Assembly (NCBI GenBank): GCA_017539905.1
Contig: JAFYBZ010000013.1
Location: forward strand, 1 to 56,665
Length of the DNA stretch: 56,665 nucleotides
Direction of reading: 5' to 3'
Origin: Clostridia bacterium
GTDB taxonomy: Bacteria > Bacillota > Clostridia > TANB77 > UBA1234
Shown here: in pieces, positions 9,247 to 17,751 of the stretch
Layout of the letters: each line of letters begins with the position of its first letter
Position numbering within the stretch: position 1 is the stretch's first letter
The notes under the pieces: model-generated
Database searches by the model: none
What the model was told of the DNA's origin: nothing
The model's input: the letters and a program-made list of their open reading frames with translations, nothing else
Program-made: the position numbers and the translations under genes

Positions 9247-9951
9247 TTAATCTGCTGTATTTGTGACTTTAATAGTTTCAAGAACTATGCTTTCCATGTC
9301 ATCTTCGCTAATATCATTACCAAACTTAGCTGAATAGAAAACCTCTACTCTTAGCTTTAAAACTTCATTTCCATAGGCAACGCCATCTTCAGCAGATAGT
9401 CTTCTAACAGTCTTTATAATTCTTAAAGCTTGATTGTTAGAAATAACATATTCAGGTTCAGCTCCTGATGGCATAACTTGACCATTAAATATATCTATCA
9501 TATTAACATTTGAATCTAAACCATTTACTATAAAGCCATACTCACCATTTGCTAATTGCTCAGCTGTTGGATGATTGTTTTGGATAGCTTCTTTAATATA
9601 TGAATTGATACATTCTGAAGTATGGTCCTCTATGTATTTTTCAACATCGTCAGTATCAAAATGGCTTGAAACATGTGCAACAAGCTTAGCACATGGCTTA
9701 AGGACATATCTGTTAGTCGAAGTATCTAGTTCTCTTGTTAAGAAACCAGTAAGCTCATTAGCATCTGTTTGAAGCATATTTTCAATTTGAATAACTGCAG
9801 TGTTAACAGCTGAGTTTCTTTGTTTAAGTCTTCTATAGTTGTTGTAAGCACCATTAAACATACCTAAACTTACGATTAAGAATATGGTAAGAATAATAAT
9901 ACCAACACCGATTTCAACTAAAGAATATCCTTTGTTTGATTTTAAAAACAT
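9247..9951 (-). CDS. Minor type IV prepilin with methylation motif
   Basis: 234 aa. ATG 9951 follows GAGGTG, whose site overlaps the end of pilD. The leader MFLKSNKG is followed by YSLVEIGVGI and a hydrophobic helix to about residue 30. Cleavage is expected after Gly8 and the mature protein has the classic Glu5. This is a canonical N-terminus, unlike the major pilin in this locus. The rest (about 200 aa) is a variable pilin head with two cysteines and PilV/PilW-like size. It is the substrate of the peptidase encoded just upstream and may start or tip the fibre. Confidence 0.8.
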   Translation of the reverse strand: MFLKSNKGYSLVEIGVGIIILTIFLIVSLGMFNGAYNNYRRLKQRNSAVNTAVIQIENMLQTDANELTGFLTRELDTSTNRYVLKPCAKLVAHVSSHFDTDDVEKYIEDHTSECINSYIKEAIQNNHPTAEQLANGEYGFIVNGLDSNVNMIDIFNGQVMPSGAEPEYVISNNQALRIIKTVRRLSAEDGVAYGNEVLKLRVEVFYSAKFGNDISEDDMESIVLETIKVTNTAD

Positions 9952-9960
9952 ATACTCACC

Positions 9961-10788
9961 TCAAATTTTTATCATCATATTACATGTATCAATAAAATCC
10001 GCAAAATATGGCTCAAATATCATAATTATTGTAAAACCAATTGATAAATAAAAGCCAAATGGTATTAAATCGTCGTCTGATTTCTTTTTAGTTAGTAACT
10101 TGATGCCTGTTCCAATCAAAGTTGCTAGCAAGCTAACAAATAGTCCTAATAATTGAGAACCAAGTCCAAAGAACAATCCTAGAAGAGCAATATACTTAAT
10201 ATCTCCCTCTCCTACTGCAAAATCGTCTTTTTTAGACATTCTTATGTAAGCAAATCTTACAATAAATAAGAACAAGGCAATTATTGCAAATCCAGCCATG
10301 TGAATAATTAAATCACTTTTTTCATATATTAAAACAGCTATCTTTAAAAAAGAAATTACAAGGCCATAGATTAAAACTCCATTAGGAATAATGAATTTTT
10401 CTTTATCAATGCCTGCTATTATAAACATAGAAACTATAAATAAAACATTGATAGCAAACTTAGCGAAATCAATTAATGAGCTTTCAAAACTTATTTTCAT
10501 ACTATATGCTAAAAGCAAAAATACTACTCCTGAGCATATTTCAAGTATCAAGTATCTAGGTCTTATTTTTTCTTTACAATATCTACATTTGCCACCTAAA
10601 AATATATAACTCCATACTGGTATAAGATCTGCAAGTTGAAGCTTATGGCCACACTTAGGGCAATAACTTCTCTCGTGAGTAATATCTTCATGTCTTGGAA
10701 TACGATACACAGCTAATGTGAAAAAGCTTCCAAAAACAGTACCAGATATGAATATTGTTACATATATTATTACATTGATTATATCCAT
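9961..10788 (-). CDS. pilD: Prepilin peptidase PilD (leader peptidase and methylase)
   Basis: 275 aa, usual length. ATG 10788 follows GGGG. After the first membrane segment come FGSFFTLAVYRIPR and two CxxC pairs (CPKC, CRYC), the zinc-binding methylase part. The peptidase aspartates are in AGIDKEKFIIPN and GEGDIKYIALLG, the A24-family pattern. About eight membrane segments are visible. It cleaves prepilins after the Gly and methylates the new N-terminus. Its promoter follows the pilA terminator, and the minor pilin begins nine bases later. Confidence 0.95.
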   Translation of the reverse strand: MDIINVIIYVTIFISGTVFGSFFTLAVYRIPRHEDITHERSYCPKCGHKLQLADLIPVWSYIFLGGKCRYCKEKIRPRYLILEICSGVVFLLLAYSMKISFESSLIDFAKFAINVLFIVSMFIIAGIDKEKFIIPNGVLIYGLVISFLKIAVLIYEKSDLIIHMAGFAIIALFLFIVRFAYIRMSKKDDFAVGEGDIKYIALLGLFFGLGSQLLGLFVSLLATLIGTGIKLLTKKKSDDDLIPFGFYLSIGFTIIMIFEPYFADFIDTCNMMIKI

Positions 10789-10835
10789 AAATAATCCCCA
10801 ACAAGCTATAATTATCGCATAATAATTCTTTATAT

Positions 10836-10841
10836 ATTATA
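10836..10841 (-). promoter_or_regulatory. Extended -10 promoter before pilD
   Basis: Minus strand TGG-TATAAT, an extended -10 box; no good -35 box is seen. It lies about 48 bp before pilD and after the pilA terminator. Confidence 0.5.
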
Positions 10842-10894
10842 CCAATAATGCTTATTTATTAGTAGAAAATGGCCAAAATATAATATATTTGTAA

Positions 10895-10924
10895 CAAAAA
10901 ACGACTCTCGTAAACGAGAGTCGT
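10895..10924 (-). terminator. Strong terminator after pilA
   Basis: Ten-bp perfect stem ACGACTCTCG/CGAGAGTCGT with a 4-nt loop, then a T-run on the minus strand. It ends the major pilin transcript. Confidence 0.92.
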
Positions 10925-10947
10925 AAAATTTCAACTTAAAACTATAA

Positions 10948-11832
10948 TTAAGAAATCTTTTGTGATTTCTCAGCTACTTCACCAGTTTTAACTGTAACAA
11001 CAGATGGAAGTCCTGTTGCAACTGTTCCAACTGTATCACCTGTTTCAGCTACTTTACCAGAAATTTCACTTAGGTATTTAGCTAAGATAGGTTGTTTATT
11101 TGTAACTGTGTTTCCATTAACGTTCTTGTCTCCAATAGAAAGACCAGAGTTACCAGCAACAACATAGTAATGTCCGTTCTTAGAGTCGATGTGGTATTCA
11201 ATAGAACCATCTGATTGTTGAACAGGGTATCCTGGTAATGTGAAGATTTGTCCATTTGATGTAACAAAGTGGTATTCTTCACCGTTTGAATCACCATAGA
11301 ATTCATGAGAAGCACTACCATTTGCTAAGTTATCACCATATTGTGAATAGTTTGTAATAACACCATCATTGATTACGTATGCAACAACTGAATCAACTTG
11401 TTTGTCGCCTTTATCACCAATGAATTCTCCATCTCCACTTGCTCCACCTACATTTAAAATGTATTGAAGAACATATTGATATTTTTGTTCTGCTGTATCA
11501 TTTGTATTTCTGTTTGTTAAAACATATCCTACTGGGATAGTGAAGCCATGTACACCTTCACCTGAAGCATTAACTGTTGTAAATCCGTTTGCCGTCATGT
11601 AAAACATTTGAGCATCATTAATGATTTGTCCTCTAATACCTGTATTAGATTTAACATTTGCTGCATCTAGAGCAACTTGGTCTGTAAATTCACCAAATTC
11701 TTGTGCGAATCTAGCATATTGTGCATTACCTACTGTTGATGTAGATGCATTCATTACGATAGCAGCTAAGATGATTATAACGATGATTGTTATAATAAGT
11801 GCTATCAAAGAAACACCTCTTGAATTTTTCAT
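10948..11832 (-). CDS. pilA: Major type IV pilin-like protein PilA (no Glu5)
   Basis: 294 aa. ATG 11832 follows AAGGAGG. A six-residue leader MKNSRG is followed by VSLIALIITIIVIIIL, a single hydrophobic helix, so cleavage after Gly6 is expected. Mature residue 5 is Ala instead of the Glu that is nearly universal in pilins. The remaining 250 residues are a glycine-, serine- and asparagine-rich head without cysteines. Its own structured leader and strong terminator suggest high, separately set expression, as for a main fibre subunit. Pilin-like proteins with SLIxLxITIIV starts are known in Clostridia, so the family call is firm. That it is the main subunit is inferred. Confidence 0.8.
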   Translation of the reverse strand: MKNSRGVSLIALIITIIVIIILAAIVMNASTSTVGNAQYARFAQEFGEFTDQVALDAANVKSNTGIRGQIINDAQMFYMTANGFTTVNASGEGVHGFTIPVGYVLTNRNTNDTAEQKYQYVLQYILNVGGASGDGEFIGDKGDKQVDSVVAYVINDGVITNYSQYGDNLANGSASHEFYGDSNGEEYHFVTSNGQIFTLPGYPVQQSDGSIEYHIDSKNGHYYVVAGNSGLSIGDKNVNGNTVTNKQPILAKYLSEISGKVAETGDTVGTVATGLPSVVTVKTGEVAEKSQKIS

Positions 11833-11869
11833 TCTAAAATCCTCCTTAGTAAAAATAAATAAAAACAGT

Positions 11870-11984
11870 AAATTTAATTAATTAAATTTGCTTAAATTAC
11901 CTTAAGCTTTATAACAATAAGTATTACCCCTTATTGTAGAAAAATAATATAATATGATATTCAAGTATTACATATTATATTATT
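11870..11984 (-). promoter_or_regulatory. Structured pilA leader: four inverted repeats in a row
   Basis: Between the PilP-like gene and pilA there are, from upstream on the minus strand: a perfect 14-bp A/T-only stem (11971-11984 with 11943-11956), an 8-bp stem CTTATTGT/ACAATAAG (11930-11937 with 11914-11921), a 6-bp stem GCTTAA/TTAAGC (11890-11907), and a 20-bp perfect palindrome AAATTTAATT/AATTAAATTT (11870-11889). The first may end the upstream transcript. The others would lie in the pilA mRNA leader. No clean sigma-A promoter is seen. Confidence 0.55.
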
Positions 11985-11999
11985 TGTTCCCAAAAATTA

Positions 12000-12401
12000 T
12001 TAATTTGTTGCTGAATCCCCAGAATTCAAAGCCATACGTTCAGCTGATAATTCATTAGCGATTGTAACAACCTCTGTTGGAATATCTGTCTCTACTTCGT
12101 CTGAAGTAACAAAAGGATTAGGAGCACCAGTAGAAACTCTTCTCTCATCTGTCATTGTACGTAAGCTCTTATTTGTAGCTTCATATTTCTTTGTAGGATC
12201 TTTTTGGTTTTCTAGTGAAGTTTCTTCACTTACTACACCATAATCAGCCAAATTGATTCTATCATACTTTACAGCATTTGGTACAGATGTACTTAAGAAA
12301 GTGAAGTGATTTCTAAAAAGTAGAAAACCAATAAGTACAATTAATCCAACCATAATAAAAGCTATAAATACTTCTTTTAGTATTCTCTTAACTACTTGCA
12401 T
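12000..12401 (-). CDS. Membrane-anchored PilP-like pilus protein
   Basis: 133 aa with a short basic start and one hydrophobic segment (about 9-29), so most of the chain is outside. The outer part is polar, with GAPNPF near residue 94, which recalls the short conserved GxxxPF motif of PilP-type proteins. It follows the PilO-like gene by 19 bp and is last in the pilMN-pilO group. Position and shape are the main support; sequence alone does not prove PilP. Confidence 0.5.
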   Translation of the reverse strand: MQVVKRILKEVFIAFIMVGLIVLIGFLLFRNHFTFLSTSVPNAVKYDRINLADYGVVSEETSLENQKDPTKKYEATNKSLRTMTDERRVSTGAPNPFVTSDEVETDIPTEVVTIANELSAERMALNSGDSATN

Positions 12402-12420
12402 TAGCTTCCATCCTTTCTAT

Positions 12421-13020
12421 CTATTCTGCTTCAGCATCAGAAGTAACAACTGCAACGTTGCCAACTGTAAATGATGCTTTAGTTATTTCGCTTGTGCTTC
12501 CACCTTGCATTACAATATTATCAACATTAAATTTAAGCTCCGAATCATTTTCAAGATCATAAATGAAGTTGATAATAGCAATATATTGACCGCTTACATC
12601 AAAGTTAATTATTTTCTTAGATGGTACTGGTTCAATCTTAACTTTAATATCGCTATCATTTGCATAAGTACCTATCTTCATCCATAAGTAATCAAGTAAG
12701 TACTTCTCCTCTTGGTTAGCTTTTCTAATTTCTTCTACAGAAGCATTATTAGCAACTTCATCATATTGAGCCTTTGAAGTTTGGAATCTTGATTCAGATG
12801 CCGCTAACAATTTCTTTTCGTATTCAAAATCAGATGAGTTAAGTTTTTCTAGTTTCTTTCTTTGTTCAACCAAATCTTGTGATTCTTTAATTATTGTAGA
12901 ATAAGAACCATTTGAAAATTGTTGGCCGAACAATGAAATATTGACACCATGTAAGAAAGAACTAACTAATCCTATCAATAAAACAATTACAAGCGCCAAA
13001 AGTAATATCTTTTTAATCAT
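12421..13020 (-). CDS. pilO: PilO-like pilus alignment protein
   Basis: 199 aa. ATG 13020 overlaps the last codons of pilMN (ATGA), with AAGGTG upstream. One membrane helix (about 5-23) is followed by a coiled coil (about 45-105) and then an alpha/beta domain (about 115-190) containing SGQYIAIINFIYDLEND, the feature of PilO's ferredoxin-like fold. PilO pairs with PilN outside the membrane and links it to the motor. Gene order and fold pattern agree. Confidence 0.8.
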   Translation of the reverse strand: MIKKILLLALVIVLLIGLVSSFLHGVNISLFGQQFSNGSYSTIIKESQDLVEQRKKLEKLNSSDFEYEKKLLAASESRFQTSKAQYDEVANNASVEEIRKANQEEKYLLDYLWMKIGTYANDSDIKVKIEPVPSKKIINFDVSGQYIAIINFIYDLENDSELKFNVDNIVMQGGSTSEITKASFTVGNVAVVTSDAEAE

Positions 13021-14756
13021 GGCAATACACCTTTCACGATAATTTTAATATCTGAAGACATTTCTTTTACTTCCATGTCAACATCTTTAATAATACCTGC
13101 TAATTTAAGTCTTGATACAAAGTAACCTAATTGTGCATATTTTGGAGACTCAGCCTCCACTCTAATAGCATTATTATCACCTACTGTAATAGCTGTAACT
13201 TTAACGTCAGTAGGAATAATGAACATTAATTGACTTAAGAAGTTTGGAACTTGATATGTAGCTTCTCTTCTAAGTCTAACAGTTTGTATAATTTGTTGAA
13301 GTTTGCTCTTCTTATCATCATATGCTCTTGCTTGAATATCAATTGTCTTCTTATCATCTTGAACATATTTAATAGCTTGTTCTGTTTTAGCAATATTGTT
13401 GTTGACCTCTTGTGTCTTCGAAAGGATACTGCTTTCTAGAACGTGTGCAAACGCTGTATAAACAACCCATGCTGCGAACAATGCGATAGCAAGTCTTGTA
13501 AGCCATTCTGCAATTGGGTCATAATATTCAACTTCTTCTTCAAATGATGGTGCATATTCTCCAGAACCACCAAGTTGTCCTAAACTTTCAACTCCACCAT
13601 CAACTTGAATATTCTTTTTCTTCTTCTTACCAGTCTTTTTAGCTTTAAGTGTCTTTTGGTTGATTTCGTTAATCTTTTCATTAAACTTAGCCAAAAGAAC
13701 CTTTGGACTAGCATTCTTTTTACTTACTTCCTTCTTTAATAAACTTCCAGAAGCAAGGAAATCTTCTTCTTTCTTAATACCATTCAAACAAATTGTTGAA
13801 GCAGCAAGAGCACTATTAACTTCAAGCACGTCTTTTAAGCTGTTTCTTTCTTTATTAACAAAGAATGGTACTAACATCTCTACCCTTTTGCCTGGGAAAG
13901 CTTCTGATAGGTATAAGTCAATGTTATTAACTATAATACCTGTACCTGTTATATATACATCTCCAAATTCACCATAATATGGTTGAAGTTCTATCATTAT
14001 TCTTTGCTTTAATTCATATAATGTTGGCATTAAGATTTCTCTAACGCTTTGACCATCACTATCTGCGCCTAAAACATCAACATCTGCATAAGCATCTACG
14101 CCTTTACATGCTTCATATGCCTTTGCATAAGAATTGTATTTTTCAGCAAGACTTGAAATAACTTCATCCATACCTATTGGAATGTTAATTATTTCATATG
14201 GACTACCATTCTTAATAATAGTAAGCTTTGTATTGTCTTCGATATTAACAATCAAACAATTCTGACCAGCACCTTTGTCTTGTAGAAGGTTTGTAATTGT
14301 AGAACCAATTGCAGTGATTCCTTCGAACTTTGTTGTAGAAAGCGCTTGCCATAGATTTGAAAGCTCTACTTTACTTGCTTCAGCACAAAGAACTTTATAT
14401 TGATCCATACTTTCAGGACTATCTGTAAGTAGAAATACCGCATCTAATGATGAAGCACTCTTTCCTTTCTTAGCACATAAGTCCTCAAATTCAGATTGTA
14501 AAAAAGCTTCTCTGTCTTTTGCTTTAAGGTTTTTATAAACCTCTGTTTTATCATAGTCATCTGAAGTAATAGCAACACTAATTGCACTGTCTGAGCTTTT
14601 TGTTTCTTGAATTATTTCTTGAATTGTTTGAGAAAGAATATCATAAAACTTTACACCATAAGCTTCAATCTTAAACGAATTAGAAGCTTTGTCTTTAGAC
14701 ATCTTGGCATATTTTATAAGATTCTTACCAACACTTATTCCCAAGCAACTTGCCAT
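13017..14756 (-). CDS. Fused PilM-PilN pilus alignment protein
   Basis: 579 aa, about the sum of PilM (350) and PilN (190). ATG 14756 follows AAAGGAG. Residues 1-345 look like PilM, an actin-fold cytoplasmic protein: MASCLGISVGKNLIKYAK at the start, then the GMDEVISSLAEKY and DVYITGTG areas. A lysine-rich linker (about 355-390, KKTGKKKKKN) and an acidic stretch lead to one membrane helix (about 417-440). The rest has a coiled coil and ends like PilN (PNFLSQLMFIIPTDVKVTAI). In most bacteria PilM binds the cytoplasmic tail of PilN, so here the two partners are made as one chain. The next gene, pilO, overlaps by four bases. Confidence 0.85.
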   Translation of the reverse strand: MASCLGISVGKNLIKYAKMSKDKASNSFKIEAYGVKFYDILSQTIQEIIQETKSSDSAISVAITSDDYDKTEVYKNLKAKDREAFLQSEFEDLCAKKGKSASSLDAVFLLTDSPESMDQYKVLCAEASKVELSNLWQALSTTKFEGITAIGSTITNLLQDKGAGQNCLIVNIEDNTKLTIIKNGSPYEIINIPIGMDEVISSLAEKYNSYAKAYEACKGVDAYADVDVLGADSDGQSVREILMPTLYELKQRIMIELQPYYGEFGDVYITGTGIIVNNIDLYLSEAFPGKRVEMLVPFFVNKERNSLKDVLEVNSALAASTICLNGIKKEEDFLASGSLLKKEVSKKNASPKVLLAKFNEKINEINQKTLKAKKTGKKKKKNIQVDGGVESLGQLGGSGEYAPSFEEEVEYYDPIAEWLTRLAIALFAAWVVYTAFAHVLESSILSKTQEVNNNIAKTEQAIKYVQDDKKTIDIQARAYDDKKSKLQQIIQTVRLRREATYQVPNFLSQLMFIIPTDVKVTAITVGDNNAIRVEAESPKYAQLGYFVSRLKLAGIIKDVDMEVKEMSSDIKIIVKGVLP

Positions 14757-14780
14757 AGTCTTTACTCCTTTATCTTTATA

Positions 14781-15833
14781 CTATTTTGAACCGCCAACTT
14801 TAACGGTACTACTTCCATCTTTGTAAGAAAATCCTGTTGTTCTATAAATTGTTGACATTAAGTCGCCTGCTTCTTTTACAGTCCAACTGCTTCCTACTTC
14901 ATTTTCAATTGTTGAAAGGATATCTACTTGTGAATTTGTATTGTAGTACAAATCATTTAAGTAGTTAATCAATTCTGATTTGCTAATATCATTAGCAACT
15001 GCTCTATTGATGTATGTTTCTAATTCAGAAAGTTCTGTCTTAAGTGAATGTGTATCAAAGTCATAATCTTCTAATCTATATAAGAAAGCATACATTTCTG
15101 TGTAATTAATGTTTTTGTCAAGTTCTAATCCAATGTCATATCCGATAAGTACATATGCATCTTCGAAAGACTTAAGCTTAGCTTCGTCAGCCCAATCAGC
15201 TCCGCCTTCAGTAATTAAATCAAATATTACTAATAAGAATTCTTTTCTTGTAATCTTCTCTGAGTATGGCATCATACCATAATTAATGATTTTTGAATTC
15301 TTAACCCAGCCTACTCTTGAAAGAGCGTAATCTCTATCAGATCTCTTCTCAATAAGTGTAGCTGCTTTGTACTTAGAAAGTTTTAAGTATATATCTAAGT
15401 TTTGTAATTGTTCACGAGTAAGATATTGTGAATATCCTTTATACTTTTCTAAAAGTTCATAGCCTTTTTTGCAATAGTTTTCAACTACATAGTATTGTTG
15501 GATGTTTAAGCTCTCACGTGAAGTATAACCATTAATGATATCAACAATGCCTCTTGCAACATTGTCTAATTCATTTAGCTTATCTTCATGATGAACATTT
15601 ACACCTCTCGCTCTGATACCTTTAATATTCATGTATGCTAGAATTGTTGTATATAAATCATCCAATTCAACTTCTCTATCTAATTGTGCTTTTGTCTTTA
15701 TTCCTGTAAGACCAGTTTTAACAGCCCACTCATATCCAGGAGTACCCCACCATGCTGCAAAGGCAGTAGTGCCTATTCCTATAGCAAGGCAAAGTATTAT
15801 TGACATCACTAGTATTTTGTTAAAATGTTTCAT
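14781..15833 (-). CDS. Secreted SLH-like protein leading the pilus operon
   Basis: About 350 aa. ATG 15833 is chosen: AAAGGTG stands before it and it begins a clear signal peptide (MKHFNKILVMSIILCLA, ending AFA). An upstream in-frame ATG at 15902 would add 23 residues without a good site. Residues about 28-50 (WWGTPGYEWAVKTGLTGIKT) and about 180-260 (WVKNSKIINYGMMPYSEKIT, then RKEFLLVIFDLI) look like degenerate SLH units, with the aromatic start and the TRxE-type helix. Two helical regions follow. It is the first gene after the operon promoter, 24 bp before pilMN. Binding of the pilus base to the cell wall is inferred from the SLH likeness and the location. Confidence 0.6.
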   Translation of the reverse strand: MKHFNKILVMSIILCLAIGIGTTAFAAWWGTPGYEWAVKTGLTGIKTKAQLDREVELDDLYTTILAYMNIKGIRARGVNVHHEDKLNELDNVARGIVDIINGYTSRESLNIQQYYVVENYCKKGYELLEKYKGYSQYLTREQLQNLDIYLKLSKYKAATLIEKRSDRDYALSRVGWVKNSKIINYGMMPYSEKITRKEFLLVIFDLITEGGADWADEAKLKSFEDAYVLIGYDIGLELDKNINYTEMYAFLYRLEDYDFDTHSLKTELSELETYINRAVANDISKSELINYLNDLYYNTNSQVDILSTIENEVGSSWTVKEAGDLMSTIYRTTGFSYKDGSSTVKVGGSK

Positions 15834-15920
15834 ATCTTCACACCTTTTCGTCTTTATTCTAAATAAGAAAGCTTGAATCGCGCACTTCCCTATATTTTTC
15901 ACACTATAAAATCTAAAATT

Positions 15921-15949
15921 ATTTTATTCATATTTATATGGTTTATCAA
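15921..15949 (-). promoter_or_regulatory. Promoter of the pilus assembly operon
   Basis: Minus strand TTGATA (15949-15944), 17-bp spacer, TAAAAT (15926-15921). It lies about 90 bp before the SLH-like lead gene. Confidence 0.65.
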
Positions 15950-16017
15950 CCAATATACCTAAAGTGTAATAATAATGTAAATTGATTGTAAAATATAGCA
16001 AAAACGAGTATTTGGCG

Positions 16018-16051
16018 CAAAAAAAGAAGCTTACATTTAAGTGTAAGCTTC
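16018..16051 (-). terminator. Terminator after veg
   Basis: GAAGCTTACA/TGTAAGCTTC stem with a 6-nt loop, then a seven-base T-run on the minus strand. Confidence 0.88.
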
Positions 16052-16059
16052 CAAATGAT

Positions 16060-16353
16060 TTATAATGTTAAACCTTGATTTTGGTTATTAATTACATCAA
16101 GAATTGAGTTGTATTGTCCTCCATCGTTGATACTAAGTTCAACTGTTTTGGTAAGAACATCAACATATCTATAACTTATTTTTTCAAGGCCATTTGTTGT
16201 TTTAACTAAAAACATGTTTGGATAAGCATTGACAAGAGTGCCTTCTTTCTCAAAAGATTTGTTTCTTCCAAGACTTCCACGAAGAATAACTTTTTGTCCA
16301 ACAACATCTTCTATATTCTTTTTAACTTCGTTAATATTACTTTTCTCAATCAT
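16060..16353 (-). CDS. veg: Veg family protein (biofilm-related)
   Basis: 97 aa. ATG 16353 follows GGAGGGG; an upstream in-frame ATG at 16395 lies inside the promoter and is not used. The sequence has the Veg pattern: IEDVVGQKVILRGSLGRNKS, then EGTLVNAYPNMFLVKT and ISYRYVDVLTKTVELS, matching the small beta-barrel family once called DUF1021. In Bacillus subtilis Veg stimulates biofilm genes, and its promoter is known for strength. Here too the promoter is near consensus. It stands alone between its promoter and terminator. Confidence 0.92.
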   Translation of the reverse strand: MIEKSNINEVKKNIEDVVGQKVILRGSLGRNKSFEKEGTLVNAYPNMFLVKTTNGLEKISYRYVDVLTKTVELSINDGGQYNSILDVINNQNQGLTL

Positions 16354-16385
16354 ACTTACCCCTCCACTATCTAAACTACATGAAA

Positions 16386-16414
16386 AGTATAGCACTAATT
16401 TGTTACTTTGTCAA
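16386..16414 (-). promoter_or_regulatory. Very strong veg promoter
   Basis: Minus strand TTGACA (16414-16409), 17-bp spacer, TATACT (16391-16386), with TG one base before the -10 box. This combines a perfect -35, ideal spacing and an extended -10. Confidence 0.85.
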
Positions 16415-16516
16415 AATATTTTGAATCAATATACACTTAGAGCCTCAACGTTTTCATAAGTTCGTTTATGTGAAGTTTACACATTAAAATTTACGTAAAT
16501 ATTTTCGTTGCAGTAA

Positions 16517-17737
16517 TTATTTATCGTCGCTTATTATTCTCTTTGCAACTTTCAAACCTGTAAATACAGCATTTGCAACAGTTTGATTTTTATTTGTTAA
16601 ATCTCCACCAACAAAAATATTTCTATTTTCAATTTTATAATTCTCATCAACTTTAACATAATTATCTTCCGTAAACTCTATATCTTCACCAAAGAACTTT
16701 TTGTCAACTGATGATCCAATCGCTTCAATCATATAATCTGTTTTAAAATTAGAATTATCGTCTAGTGTAAGTACTAATCCATCGTCTACATTTGCCTCAA
16801 GTACCTTTGTGGTGAAAATAAACTTAACTCCTTCCTCGATAGCCTCCTCTATTTCCTTCTTGTTAGCTGGCATATCTTCTTTGCGGCGTCTATATATGAT
16901 AGTTGTATCTGCGCCGTTTTTATTGGCCTTTCTACTGCTATCAATAGCTACGTTACCGCCACCAATAACGACAACTTTTTTACCTTCAACATCATAATCA
17001 TTTCGTAAGAAATCATTTGCATTGATTATATACTCTTTGTTGCTGTCATTAATTAAGCCAAGTGTTTTAGAGCTCGAATGGCCAATTGAAATAAATACAT
17101 AATCATATTCTTTTTCTAAAGAAGCTAATGTAACTACATCATACCCTTCAACTTTTGTATCATCTGAAACTAATAAGCTATTATACTTAATGTCAAGATG
17201 GCCTTTAACATTTTTAGTCAGTGCATAGTTTATATTCTTTTTTACTAATTCACTATCTAATCTAAAATCAGGAATTCCATATATCAAAATTCCACCAAGA
17301 AAAGATTCTTTCTCATAGATAGTTACATCAATTCCATTTCGAAGTAGAAAACTTGCGCAAGCAATTCCTGCAGGGCCACCACCAACAATTGCCACTTTCT
17401 TATTTGATGATTTTTCCTTACTAGTTGTATTTTCCTCTAAATTTGTATCTGCCAATTTCCATTTCCATAATGCTTCTTCAATCTTACCAATTTCTAAATG
17501 AGTATCTATAATACCCTTAATGCAAGAGCCTTCACATTGTCTTTCATGTGGGCAAACAATACCGCAAATAAGTCCTAATGGATTATCTTCAAATGCTACC
17601 TCAAAAGCCTCTTCCAATTTATCTTCGCTAATCAATCTATTAATTTCTGGAATTCTAACATTAAGTGGACATGCTGATGAACATTGTGCATTTGGACAAT
17701 TAAGGCATCCACTCGCCTCTTCTTTAAAATCAAACAT
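16517..17737 (-). CDS. GltD-like NAD(P)H-dependent flavin oxidoreductase (Fe-S)
   Basis: 406 aa. ATG 17737 follows GGAGG. The N-terminal part (about 1-100) has a cysteine set CLNCPNAQCSSACP and CGIVCPHERQCEGSC, binding two 4Fe-4S clusters. The FAD-binding GGGPAG motif is near residue 120, and the NAD(P)-binding VVIGGGNVAIDSSR near 245, followed by RRRKEDMPA. The end (FVGGDLTN) is the second FAD motif. This is the small-subunit type of glutamate synthase, also seen in NfnB and related enzymes. Usual GltD is about 450-490 aa, so this one is short. No large subunit lies next to it, so the electron acceptor is unknown. It follows dprA by 14 bp. Confidence 0.85.
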   Translation of the reverse strand: MFDFKEEASGCLNCPNAQCSSACPLNVRIPEINRLISEDKLEEAFEVAFEDNPLGLICGIVCPHERQCEGSCIKGIIDTHLEIGKIEEALWKWKLADTNLEENTTSKEKSSNKKVAIVGGGPAGIACASFLLRNGIDVTIYEKESFLGGILIYGIPDFRLDSELVKKNINYALTKNVKGHLDIKYNSLLVSDDTKVEGYDVVTLASLEKEYDYVFISIGHSSSKTLGLINDSNKEYIINANDFLRNDYDVEGKKVVVIGGGNVAIDSSRKANKNGADTTIIYRRRKEDMPANKKEIEEAIEEGVKFIFTTKVLEANVDDGLVLTLDDNSNFKTDYMIEAIGSSVDKKFFGEDIEFTEDNYVKVDENYKIENRNIFVGGDLTNKNQTVANAVFTGLKVAKRIISDDK

Positions 17738-17751
17738 CTTACTTCCTCCGT

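Noticed and set aside
11940..11999. Sigma-54 or clear sigma-A promoter of pilA
   Set aside because: TTGGGA-17-TAATAC is possible but weak, and the sigma-54 GG/GC pattern is absent.
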